12,740 nucleotides of DNA from TMED69 sp964642505 (GCA_964642505.1 CAZXQY010000075.1:1-12740); one strand, 5' to 3'. Positions 1 through 7,529 are shown, numbered from the stretch's first letter. Numbers and translations: made by a program. Notes: generated by a model not told the origin, from the letters alone.

Positions 1-70
1 GCTTACTAAATCGACACCTCACAAAATTCCTTGAATGTTTTTTTAGGTTTTTACAAAGAAATCAAAACAT

Positions 71-97
71 CAATAAAAAAGAAACAACCGGCCGTTG
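71..97 (-). terminator. Weak candidate terminator after the lipoprotein gene
   Basis: On the minus strand CAAC, a GGCCG loop and GTTG (85-97) are followed by a T-rich run TTTCTTTTTTATT. The stem has only four pairs, so termination would be inefficient by usual rules. It lies 33 bp after the lipoprotein stop, where the cluster could end. The rest of 1-129 shows no gene. Confidence 0.3.
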
Positions 98-129
98 AAA
101 TTACGTAACAAAAGATCTAAAAAACTAAG

Positions 130-666
130 CTACTTAACGCCACCAACCAGTAAAAATGGTAATTCGGTGACCCTGGGTTGCCGGCAAAAAAGATCGCCCC
201 GATAGGTATAGACGGAACACCGAAAAAGGTCTGAATTGAGGCTACCACTAGATGTCCAAAAATTATTCACTTCCAAGCTCGGGAAAACCGTGGGATTAAC
301 CGAGGGGCTAATACACTGAGTCTCCATAATCGATTTCAATTCTTGTTTCGTGGGTAAACGCCATGCCTTACCCGACTTCCGGGAAAACTCTTCTGCAAAT
401 TCATTCGCTTCATCCCAGCTTAGCTTTAATGATTTACCTTTACATTTAAAATTTGAGTAGCGTTGACCCGCCGCACACCTATACCAAATCACGTCGTTTC
501 GAGAGTCTTTTGCTAGGCCAGCTTCGTCAGTGGCAAATTCCCCTTTGTCCCGACCTTTATAGAAGCTGCCGCAATCCGGTTGATGCTCATAGTAGTCGCA
601 ACTAGCTAGAAATATTGAAGCTAATACGACCGAAACACCTAAAGTTCTTAATTTTCCTAAAGTCAT
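130..666 (-). CDS. DUF1566 domain lipoprotein
   Basis: The 178-residue product begins with a lipoprotein signal peptide whose lipobox is LASC, with Cys at residue 23. Asp follows the Cys (CDYY), the +2 signal that in E. coli keeps lipoproteins in the inner membrane. The body matches the DUF1566 pattern: DVIWYRCAAGQRYSNFKCKG (about residues 58-77), LSWDEANEFAEEF, WRLPTKQELKSIME, a proline-rich NPTVFPSLE and NNFWTSSG. Several further Cys could form disulfides in the periplasm. The biochemical role of DUF1566 is not established; members are often secreted or surface proteins. The start has GGAG 11 bases upstream, a rather long spacing. It may be cotranscribed with fliD and the small ORF. A flagellar role is only suggested by position. 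Confidence 0.85.
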   Translation of the reverse strand: MTLGKLRTLGVSVVLASIFLASCDYYEHQPDCGSFYKGRDKGEFATDEAGLAKDSRNDVIWYRCAAGQRYSNFKCKGKSLKLSWDEANEFAEEFSRKSGKAWRLPTKQELKSIMETQCISPSVNPTVFPSLEVNNFWTSSGSLNSDLFRCSVYTYRGDLFCRQPRVTELPFLLVGGVK

Positions 667-705
667 AGAGATATCCGCTCCATAACAAACCTACTTTTTC
701 TCTTA

Positions 706-858
706 CTAAACGTACCCTCGAGTACCCTTCAATCTTAACCGACGAACATTCCCTATCAAGTTGTTTTCAATTTCATTCAGTCTGTTTATCGCAAACAAAA
801 TCAAACCGACAAATGAAAAAACCACGGATACAGCCATCAATAACAATCCTATTCCCAT
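706..858 (-). CDS. Small single-pass membrane protein, unknown function (50 aa)
   Basis: A short open frame starts with ATG at 856-858, preceded by AAGGAAA five bases upstream, and ends at TAG (706-708). The 50-residue product begins MGIGLLLMAVSVVFSFVGLI and has one hydrophobic helix (about residues 2-23). A polar helix-like stretch NRLNEIENNLIGN and a very basic tail (RRLRLKGTRGY) follow. By the positive-inside rule the tail should face the cytoplasm. It lies 56 bp after fliD and 39 bp before the lipoprotein gene, on the same strand. I do not recognise a family. Good start signal, membrane-like composition and position between two genes make it more likely real than chance, but conservation has not been tested. 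Confidence 0.6.
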   Translation of the reverse strand: MGIGLLLMAVSVVFSFVGLILFAINRLNEIENNLIGNVRRLRLKGTRGYV

Positions 859-863
859 CTCTA

Positions 864-870
864 TTTCCTT
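864..870 (-). promoter_or_regulatory. Ribosome-binding site of the 50-aa ORF
   Basis: AAGGAAA ends five bases before the ATG at 858. It is as good as the sites of the flagellar genes and is the main support for translation of the small ORF. Confidence 0.6.
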
Positions 871-914
871 AAAGTATTTTCGTTAAAATGAACATAAGTA
901 TTTGTTTATATAGT

Positions 915-2333
915 TTAATCTTTATATATATTTGCCATCATTTCGAATTGACCCTCTAGATAATCACGGGTGCTATTCATCTGTCTGACTAAGCTTTCCA
1001 TTGCCGAGAATTGGTTTAAATAACGGTCATAAACATCTTCCATTCGTTGTTCTAATTTTACTAGATCCGCTTCGTAAGTTGTTATGGCATCCTTAGCGTT
1101 CTTTTCTCGGTCACTGATGACGCTCCCGTTACCAGTCAATCCTTCTATTTTTTCTATCGCTGTTAGTGCCAGCCCTTTAGGGGCTGCACTATAGGTGGTC
1201 TGGTTATTAGTATTGCCTGTCAGCATCTTTTTAACGTCCAGATAGTTTTCTGAGATAGCCTTGTCCAATTTACTTTCATCAAGCACCAATTTGCCGGTTT
1301 TATCCGTCGAAATACCGATATCCCGAAAATTATTAACAGCACCTGAAGCCGTCGGTGAGTCTCCGAAAATAGCGCTCCTTAGTTGCTGTTCGATATATCG
1401 TACTCCTGTGTAGTCATTCGCTAGTGCACCCCCGTTCTCAACTGTCGAGTCAGGGTCTACCAGAGCATCTAGAATACCGTCTAAATCATTGAAAGATTCG
1501 ACCATCGCCTGAACAGAGCTTTTTATTCTATTTTCGCCGTTCGTAACACCTAGATTGACTGCACTACTGCTGGTAGATTTCAACTGTATTGTCGATCCGT
1601 CTATCAAATCCGAAATTTCATTACTTGGTCGTTGTACGGACAAACCATTGAAGGTCATTATTGCATTTTGGCTGTTTTGCAGTGTTTTATCGGTTGCAGA
1701 AAACCCTAAATCTGGAGTAGACGTCACCGAAAACGCGCCCTCTACCCCTTGAGTTCCCTCTAAAATAATCTGGTACTGGCCGGCGGAGTTTCCCAAGCTC
1801 ACTAAAGAAGCAGTAACACCGATATTAGCCTCATTTACTGCGTCCACCACTCCCTTTGGTGTGGCAGTTGTCACACTTACCGTGTGGCTAGAAGTGGTAC
1901 TCGAACCAATCGTTACACTGATATCGAAAGGATTACTTGCCAATTGTGTGCTGTCTGAAGCATAAACGTTTGAAACTGTTCTTTGAGACTTCGCTAGCTG
2001 ACTGACGGTTATATCATAATCGGCCTTTATTGCCCCTCCCGAAACGGAGGTGAAGCTTGCTACTGCCGAATTAGAGGATGTTCCCTCTGAATCCGCCAAT
2101 TCGTCGGCATCATCCATCATCTGGAATGCCGACTTTATCGTACTAATTTGATAAGAAATCGCCGCGTAACCAGAAATACTAGCTTCACTTTTAGCTATCG
2201 ACTCTTCCAGTGATACTTGCTTAGGCTCTTTCTCGACATCGGTCAGATCACGGGCGAGTTTGAAAATATCAATTCCCGATCCTCCTCCCAAAGTCGTCAA
2301 AATCTCTTGCGAAATGGAAATGTTGTCACTCAT
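915..2333 (-). CDS. fliD: Flagellar filament cap protein FliD (HAP2)
   Basis: FliD forms the cap at the filament tip and folds flagellin into place. It has 472 residues, as in the family (468 in E. coli). The N-terminal signature GGGSGIDIFKLARDLTDVEK (residues 16-35) matches the GSGLD-I start of FliD. The centre has NAIMTFNGLSVQRPSNEISD followed by LIDGSTIQL, typical of the FliD hook-IN region, and then FRDIGISTDKTGKLVLDESK (336-355). The C-terminus has a long helical segment (about 405-465) ending MNSTRDYLEGQFEMMANIY. The start has GAAGGAAA just upstream. It is expressed from its own sigma-28-type promoter. The gene follows flgL rather than a flagellin gene, and no fliS chaperone gene follows it. 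In GSGIDIFKLARDLTDVE, Ala-Arg-Asp replaces the more usual Val-containing segment, a modest divergence. Confidence 0.95.
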   Translation of the reverse strand: MSDNISISQEILTTLGGGSGIDIFKLARDLTDVEKEPKQVSLEESIAKSEASISGYAAISYQISTIKSAFQMMDDADELADSEGTSSNSAVASFTSVSGGAIKADYDITVSQLAKSQRTVSNVYASDSTQLASNPFDISVTIGSSTTSSHTVSVTTATPKGVVDAVNEANIGVTASLVSLGNSAGQYQIILEGTQGVEGAFSVTSTPDLGFSATDKTLQNSQNAIMTFNGLSVQRPSNEISDLIDGSTIQLKSTSSSAVNLGVTNGENRIKSSVQAMVESFNDLDGILDALVDPDSTVENGGALANDYTGVRYIEQQLRSAIFGDSPTASGAVNNFRDIGISTDKTGKLVLDESKLDKAISENYLDVKKMLTGNTNNQTTYSAAPKGLALTAIEKIEGLTGNGSVISDREKNAKDAITTYEADLVKLEQRMEDVYDRYLNQFSAMESLVRQMNSTRDYLEGQFEMMANIYKD

Positions 2334-2396
2334 AGTAAATTTCCTTCTAATTTACCGTTTAACAGTCGTCCTCACTCCGGACTGCCTGAAATCAAG

Positions 2397-2419
2397 CCGA
2401 ATAAATCAGTTTTATTCGG
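2397..2419 (-). promoter_or_regulatory. Perfect 9-bp stem-loop in the fliD 5' leader
   Basis: CCGAATAAA, a 5-base loop ACTGA, then TTTATTCGG form a perfect inverted repeat. It sits just downstream of the sigma-28 -10 element, so the RNA would carry it at about +5 to +27. It is not followed by a U-run on either strand, which argues against a simple intrinsic terminator. It may stabilise the fliD mRNA 5' end, bind a protein, or mark the 3' end of the flgL transcript. Its role is inferred from position only. Confidence 0.55.
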
Positions 2420-2430
2420 TTATATTTGAT

Positions 2431-2457
2431 TAATCGGCAGTAAAAAAAATTGCTTTA
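2431..2457 (-). promoter_or_regulatory. Sigma-28 (FliA) type promoter for fliD
   Basis: On the minus strand the sequence reads TAAA (2454-2457), a 15-base spacer, then GCCGATTA (2431-2438). The enterobacterial FliA consensus is TAAA-N15-GCCGATAA, so spacing is exact and 11 of 12 consensus bases match. It lies about 100 bp upstream of the fliD ATG in the only sizeable gap of the flgF-fliD region. Transcription would start near 2424. This places fliD in the late flagellar class, dependent on release of FliA from its anti-sigma factor FlgM. Confidence 0.85.
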
Positions 2458-2498
2458 ACACTCTTTTCGTCAAAATTTGCAGGAAATAAAAGATCTCG

Positions 2499-3998
2499 TT
2501 ATCTGATATAGTCAAATAAGCTCAATTGAGAGATTTTCGCGAAACTGCTTTGTGCCGCTTCTAAAGCTAACATTTCCGCACTCAACTCTGTAACAGCCGT
2601 AGAATAATCGAGATCCTCTGCGTTAGAAATAAGAGCTTCAAAACGGATGCGTGTCTCTTCCATCACGGACTCCTGAGAATTAACGATGCTCATTCGACTA
2701 CCGATATCCGCCATCGAAAGCGCGGTATTTTGAATCAGCTCCTCCATCTCCGCGATACTGTCCTCTATCTTAGGACTGTCCGACAAATTTAATCTATTGA
2801 CCAGGTCTCCGACTACATCAAAAAACCCAATTCTCTTAGCGTCAGGTGCTCCCGCAACGTAGGTTCCGGCATAGGCATTGTTATAAGCCTCCAAATCGAC
2901 CGCATGGAAAAACGTCCAATCTATCTCGGAATCATAACCGGAAGAGTGTAACTCGGTTAGATACTCGTCATAATTATGCTGTGCCTGGCTTTGTTCGGCT
3001 GCCTTAGATTGAGTTGTAGAGTGAGCACCATTTGCCAGCCCAAGCGCATTGCTAGTCGCCCCTCCGGCCGCGCCTAGCGTGATAGTGCCGCCTTCATTTC
3101 CAGGTGTGTTTTTTAGTAAGACATTGCCACTAGCATCAACCGATGCAATAACCTTGGTCGTTGCGGATTGCTCATTTATTTTCGTCACTAAGGCATCCCT
3201 ACTCCCCCAGACTCCTCCAGCTATAGTTTGTCCGTTAATAATCAAAGAGCCTGAAAGATTCAAGCCAGACTGAGCAGCCGTCACTGAAACCATGGCATTG
3301 GCGTCAGCTTCTCCCAAGTAAGCTCTTAATTCTGCTGCCCGGGTGATAAAACCACGATGCGCGCTCGACAAGTTGATCAGTCCAGCTTCATTAACCGCAG
3401 TCAAACTGCCAGAATAACGACCATCGTTTCCATCTCTAACGATACTCTTAAACACCTCGTCTCCAGGATTGTTCATTTCCAAGGTTCTTTGATCCGAAAC
3501 AAATATGCGAGTTTGAGTGTCATCTCCTTCGTAGCCAATTTTCCCATCCGCGTCCTTTTGATAAGGAATGGTTCCTACCATGGAACCAGAGAATATATAG
3601 TTTCCATTCGAGTCTCTTGTATTCCCTAAAGCCATCAACTCGTCTCTCAAAGCATCCACTTCTACCGCCATAATCCGTCTATCGGCATTCGACATAGATT
3701 CACTAGCTCCTCGAACTGAAAGTTCTTTTATCCTTAGCAACAAGTTTTGTGCAGAAGCTAATACTGACTCCTCTGATATCAGTCTAGTCCGAAGAGACTC
3801 CAGTCCCGATTGATAATTTTCCTGAGTCGCTAATCCAGACTTCAGCCGTTGAATCAAAGCCGTTTTTTGGGCGTCATCACTAGGTCTGACTAATTGTTTT
3901 CCGGTACCTAGCCTCGCTTGTTGCTCAGCCACGTCTGAATGTTGCTTAGAAATAATTTCTACCGCCTGTTTGAAAAATTGACTAGTCGATACTTTCAT
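2499..3998 (-). CDS. flgL: Hook-filament junction protein FlgL (HAP3), enlarged
   Basis: FlgL is the second adaptor, on which the flagellin filament grows. The N-terminal D0/D1 helices are typical: MKVSTSQFFKQAVEIISKQ, then ARLGTGKQLVRPSDDAQKTA (residues 29-48) and RIKELSVRGAS. NGNYIFSGS (residues 131-139) is a family hallmark. The C-terminal helix region includes MADIGSRMSIVNSQES and DLDYSTAVTELSAEMLALEA followed by AQSSFAKISQLSLFDYI. Length is 499 residues against 317 in E. coli. The additional material is central: an IN-type module at about 250-322, and a segment at about 340-390 rich in aromatic and acidic residues. The start lies 10 bp after flgK, with a weak purine-rich site that overlaps the flgK stop, so it may depend on coupled translation. 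It is probably the last gene of the hook/basal-body transcript, before the sigma-28 promoter. Confidence 0.95.
   Translation of the reverse strand: MKVSTSQFFKQAVEIISKQHSDVAEQQARLGTGKQLVRPSDDAQKTALIQRLKSGLATQENYQSGLESLRTRLISEESVLASAQNLLLRIKELSVRGASESMSNADRRIMAVEVDALRDELMALGNTRDSNGNYIFSGSMVGTIPYQKDADGKIGYEGDDTQTRIFVSDQRTLEMNNPGDEVFKSIVRDGNDGRYSGSLTAVNEAGLINLSSAHRGFITRAAELRAYLGEADANAMVSVTAAQSGLNLSGSLIINGQTIAGGVWGSRDALVTKINEQSATTKVIASVDASGNVLLKNTPGNEGGTITLGAAGGATSNALGLANGAHSTTQSKAAEQSQAQHNYDEYLTELHSSGYDSEIDWTFFHAVDLEAYNNAYAGTYVAGAPDAKRIGFFDVVGDLVNRLNLSDSPKIEDSIAEMEELIQNTALSMADIGSRMSIVNSQESVMEETRIRFEALISNAEDLDYSTAVTELSAEMLALEAAQSSFAKISQLSLFDYIR
3033..3251 (-). repeat. Flagellin-IN-like module in FlgL, paralogous to one in FlgK
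   Basis: FlgL residues 250-322 begin GSLIINGQTIAGG and continue through DALVTKINEQSATTKVIASV, GNVLLKNTPGNEGGTITL and GATSNALGL. Aligned by eye with FlgK residues 720-773, about 30 of 55 positions are identical, including DALV, IN, TKV, ASV, EG and the ending GAT-x-NALGL. This is far above the similarity of the surrounding regions of the two proteins. Confidence 0.75.
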
Positions 3999-4008
3999 AA
4001 TCTAATCT

Positions 4009-7000
4009 CTAACCAACACCTAGTATTGCATCGAAAATTTTTGCCGACACTTGAATGACCTGTGCAGACGCTTGATATGCCTGTTGATAACGGATTAGAT
4101 CGGCAGCCTCTTCATCTAGACTAACGCCTGCCCGATCCTCTCGTGCTTGGGTGGCCTGATCGAAAACCACCTTCAAGGCTGCTTCCGAAACCTCTGCTAA
4201 CGTAGCCTTGGTACCCGCTACATTGACAATATTTAAATAAGCCTCGTTAATGGTTTCTTCGTCATTAACTACCCTAACATTACGGAGATTCGCAATTTTT
4301 ATTATGTTGGAGTTATCTCCCGTACCACCTTTATTGTCATCTATTAAGAAGACATCGTCCTTAGATGGAAGTTCATTAAACGTGATTTTTAAATTCTGGT
4401 AATCGATTCCTTTTCCGTGATCGTAACTACGAGTCGCGACGATCGTATTAGATTCTGCATCAACAATTTGGTACTTGCTTTGACTGAGAAATTCAATGGA
4501 AAACGGTCGCTCTGCAAAGACATCCATATCATCCAAATTGCGAAATCCAACCGATACTTCTGCGCTATCCGTACCGGTGACAAAAACTGCTAATTCGTCC
4601 GGAGTGGGATTCTTAATATACACTCCAGCCTGTAAGCCGAGCATCGATAAATCTGCCGCTTTCCCTGCCGCTCCGAAAGTGAACCTTATTTTTTCTTGGC
4701 TATCGAAAATCAATTGACCCGTGAAAGTTTTGTTACTCAATCCCAACGCATTTGTGGTCGCACCGGTGGTTGGATTAGATAAGGAAATATTTTTTCCTTC
4801 ATGACCGGCCAAGTTGGTAAGCTCCACTCCTCCATCATTTCCTACAGAAGCAGTGACCTTAGTCACATTCGATTTAGCATTTATCTGAAGAACTAAAGCA
4901 TCAATGCTTGATGGAATAGCACCATCGCCTACTAAGGTGCCGTTTACAGCTATTTGATCCAATAAATTAATGTTTTCAGGGCTACTACTAATTTTCGTTT
5001 CAGCTACAGCAGTAACCTTCGAGTTATTCGATACAGAATTGACCCAATCTCTCATCAAGGCAGCAGAACTCTCTAAGTTGGTTGTCCCGTTTAGCGCCAA
5101 AGCTCCTAACGCGATACCATTAAGAGATAAATCTCCACTCTCTATTAAGCTCTTGCTAACGCCGCTATTTGTGCTGGATAGATGAATAGCTTGGGAAGTT
5201 GCACTTGCTCGATAAGCTACTTGTTGAGAAATAAGGCCCAATGGTTCCCCATCCTGCCCGCTATCTTTATCAACAACTAATTCTTCCCGTGTGCCACTTT
5301 CGGCCAAAAACCCATAAGTCATATCCCAATCTAAGTAGGATCCGGCTCCCTTCTCTTTGTTCAAATAAGCATCACTGTACTCGCTGTCTAAGTCGAAACC
5401 ACCATCCTGCGATCGGAGAGAAGTTTGCAAGGTTTCGGATAGCACGCTTCCAAGTAGGTGTACTCCATCTTTGTTCATCACCTGGAAGTTCAAATCACTA
5501 TCTACAGGGATGTCCATCTTTATAGTCACCTGGTCTGTCCCTTTCGGAATTGTAAATGCCGGAGATATATTGCTAGCATGAACGGTTCCAACATTTTGGA
5601 CCAGTTGTACCGAAGCTACCTCATTTGATTCATTATTCAGGCTTGTTATGGATACTCCTGTTTCAAACAGTGGACTATCATCAGATTCCAAGTAAGTAAG
5701 GCTAGCAACCGCATTTCCGACGTTGTTCTCTGATTCCTTTATCCTTAGACGCTGAGCGGCAGCAACTTGAAACGGGTCGCTCAACAAAGACGTCATACCT
5801 GCTGCTGGTCGTTGAACAGGTCGAATGAAAAATGTATCCCCATCCAACTTGTCGCCATCTATAGATATTTCTAAGCCCGCGTAATTCACTAGACCTAGAT
5901 TCTCCTTCACGAAATTGACATCACCGCTTGATTCATCTGCTATACGCCACATTTGGCCTTCTGCTACCCATCGCATTTCAAAAGGCGAGTAATTGAACTC
6001 CTTGACATCGGAAACCTCGACATCGACTTCTACCGATCCCAACAAAGTAGGGGAAGTAACTTGGAATACGGGTTCTATTTCAAATATAGCCTTACCCCTA
6101 TCTCCTCTTGCATCTAATCCAGCTGTATGAATTTCGTTGATTTCAGCTGTTAACGTTTGAGCAAGATGATCTAACCCGTCCATCGCAGGAGATAGAATCT
6201 GACTACGAAAATTTATGAGACCCCCTAAAGTTCCTGAACTAACACTACTTACAGGTCGTTGCTCCCCGTAAGGGTTATATAAAATATCCACCCGACCTAG
6301 GTCTCCTGGCTTAAATTCAACTCCAATGAGAGTAGTCGAGTCCTTCCTTACTATTGCTGATTGAGAATTGCCACCGTCCAAGCTGATGGTTACTTGCCCA
6401 GATTTATCCTCAATTATATTAATTTTCGCAACATTAGATAGTTCCCGTAACAACTTGTCCCGTTCGTCCATTAAAGCGGGAGATTGCTCATTAGCGTTCG
6501 TTTTACGCCCTAATTGCTTATTAACTGCCAATAACTTGTTTGCATAGTTATTAATTGAATCTATTTGGTATGTAATGTTCTCTTGGATAGTTTGGTCCAG
6601 ACTATCTAGGTGACTAGATAATTCCCTAAATCTATCAGCCACGGAGTCCGCGTCTCTAAGAAATACCGTTCGTAAAGTGGTAGATGCGGCGTCTGCACTC
6701 AGCTCGTGGGCTGAGGCAAAAAATTTGTCTAAAACATTTGACAATCCGGACGCTTCCGAACCCATTAAATCGACGATTCGATTCGCGTACTCTATCATTG
6801 GAGCCTGTGTAGAATATTCGCTACCACTATCTCGCAAACTGCTCTCTACAAACTCGTCATAGGCTCTAGCTATTCCCGTAACCCTAGCACCCGTTCCCAG
6901 ATATATCGTACCTTTTTGGCTTGGATTGTTTTCGGCCATCGTTACATCTTGCCGAGAATATCCGTCTGTATTCAGATTAGCGATATTGTTACTAACCGTC

Positions 7001-7059
7001 GCTAAAGCTTGCCTATAAAGGTGAGCAGCACCAGAGCCTATAGACAGTAAATCACTCAT
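4009..7059 (-). CDS. flgK: Giant hook-filament junction protein FlgK (HAP1)
   Basis: FlgK is the first adaptor between hook and filament and is exported by the flagellar type III system. Both ends are canonical: LATVSNNIANLNTDGYSRQD (residues 19-38) and GVSLDEEAADLIRYQQAYQA followed by SAQVIQVSAKIFDAILG at the C-terminus, which form the D0/D1 helices. The typical early segments NEQSPALMDERDKLLRELSN and SSGTLGGLINFRSQIL are also present. At 1016 residues it is nearly twice the E. coli protein (547). The excess lies in the middle, roughly residues 330-930. It comprises beta-rich segments, an acidic stretch around 550-605 and two modules of the flagellin-IN type (641-690 and 700-774). The second closely resembles one in FlgL. 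The frame is uninterrupted and joins flgL with 10 bp between, so it looks functional rather than a fusion artefact. Confidence 0.95.
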   Translation of the reverse strand: MSDLLSIGSGAAHLYRQALATVSNNIANLNTDGYSRQDVTMAENNPSQKGTIYLGTGARVTGIARAYDEFVESSLRDSGSEYSTQAPMIEYANRIVDLMGSEASGLSNVLDKFFASAHELSADAASTTLRTVFLRDADSVADRFRELSSHLDSLDQTIQENITYQIDSINNYANKLLAVNKQLGRKTNANEQSPALMDERDKLLRELSNVAKINIIEDKSGQVTISLDGGNSQSAIVRKDSTTLIGVEFKPGDLGRVDILYNPYGEQRPVSSVSSGTLGGLINFRSQILSPAMDGLDHLAQTLTAEINEIHTAGLDARGDRGKAIFEIEPVFQVTSPTLLGSVEVDVEVSDVKEFNYSPFEMRWVAEGQMWRIADESSGDVNFVKENLGLVNYAGLEISIDGDKLDGDTFFIRPVQRPAAGMTSLLSDPFQVAAAQRLRIKESENNVGNAVASLTYLESDDSPLFETGVSITSLNNESNEVASVQLVQNVGTVHASNISPAFTIPKGTDQVTIKMDIPVDSDLNFQVMNKDGVHLLGSVLSETLQTSLRSQDGGFDLDSEYSDAYLNKEKGAGSYLDWDMTYGFLAESGTREELVVDKDSGQDGEPLGLISQQVAYRASATSQAIHLSSTNSGVSKSLIESGDLSLNGIALGALALNGTTNLESSAALMRDWVNSVSNNSKVTAVAETKISSSPENINLLDQIAVNGTLVGDGAIPSSIDALVLQINAKSNVTKVTASVGNDGGVELTNLAGHEGKNISLSNPTTGATTNALGLSNKTFTGQLIFDSQEKIRFTFGAAGKAADLSMLGLQAGVYIKNPTPDELAVFVTGTDSAEVSVGFRNLDDMDVFAERPFSIEFLSQSKYQIVDAESNTIVATRSYDHGKGIDYQNLKITFNELPSKDDVFLIDDNKGGTGDNSNIIKIANLRNVRVVNDEETINEAYLNIVNVAGTKATLAEVSEAALKVVFDQATQAREDRAGVSLDEEAADLIRYQQAYQASAQVIQVSAKIFDAILGVG
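4738..5139 (-). repeat. Two flagellin-IN-like modules in FlgK
   Basis: FlgK residues 641-690 (4990-5139) and 700-774 (4738-4962) both begin with a hydrophobic strand and an NG turn (LSLNGIALG, IAVNGTLVG). These are followed by a helix ending in xxxWVNS or LVLQINAKS, and then a KVTA strand. The second module continues with GGVELTNLAGHEGKNISL and ends GATTNALGL, while the first stops early. The pattern agrees with the flagellin hook IN motif found in flagellins and hook-associated proteins. Tandem arrangement suggests internal duplication. Confidence 0.65.
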
Positions 7060-7114
7060 CTTCTTTATCCATACCGATAGTGAGATCTTTAAATTTCGTT
7101 TGTTTATTCATCAA

Positions 7115-7528
7115 TTACAACTCAATTTCTCGTTTAGTTGCCGAATTAGTTTCTTGCGTTTCTTGATAAGACTTGGCAGATGCCGTCAAATTTTTGTAAC
7201 TGGCATTTTTCCCTTCGGAAGAATTATTTTGGATACTACTGAGAATCCAATCTGCTATGCCCAAGCTACTTCGCTTAGCAATTTCTTGAGAAAGTTCACC
7301 GTGATACATCTCCTCGAAAGTATCGGTAGCCGAAGAATCTAAAAGACCACTTTTTAAAGGAACCGCAGCCTCTCTCATCGATTTCAACATCATCTGCACA
7401 AATAAAGCTTCAAATTGTGAACCGACCTCGCTAGCAACCTTTCCATCTTTATTCTGGGCACGGGCTTTTAACTCTCCTAACCCCGAAAAGTCAAAGTGAC
7501 TCCTGGCAGATAGCTTGAATTCTTCCAT
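7115..7528 (-). CDS. flgJ: Rod-binding protein FlgJ, single-domain (no muramidase)
   Basis: FlgJ caps and scaffolds rod assembly in the periplasm. This protein has only 137 residues. The rod-binding domain spans about residues 33-98, with SEVGSQFEALFVQMMLKSM, then a DTFEEMYHGELSQEIAKRS segment and LGIADWILSSI. After that comes a polar, probably unstructured tail of about 38 residues. In E. coli and Salmonella FlgJ has 313 residues, with a C-terminal glucosaminidase domain that opens peptidoglycan. That domain is absent and the frame ends cleanly at a stop codon. The next 55 bp to flgK hold no remnant. Single-domain FlgJ is the normal state in alpha-, delta- and epsilon-type lineages, where a separate lytic enzyme does the job. 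The identity rests on the rod-binding motifs and the position between flgI and flgK. Confidence 0.92.
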   Translation of the reverse strand: MEEFKLSARSHFDFSGLGELKARAQNKDGKVASEVGSQFEALFVQMMLKSMREAAVPLKSGLLDSSATDTFEEMYHGELSQEIAKRSSLGIADWILSSIQNNSSEGKNASYKNLTASAKSYQETQETNSATKREIEL

Positions 7529-7529
7529 C

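Noticed and set aside
2397..2419. The 9-bp inverted repeat as a classic intrinsic terminator
   Set aside because: The stem is AT-rich in its inner half and no T-run follows on either strand.
3683..3690. GCCGATAG inside flgL as a second sigma-28 -10 element
   Set aside because: No TAAA at the required 15-base distance upstream on the minus strand; it is coding sequence.
7060..7114. TTTAAAG with a nearby CTATCGGTAT before flgK as a sigma-28 promoter
   Set aside because: The second element is not GCCGATAA and the spacing is wrong; flgK is probably read through from flgJ.
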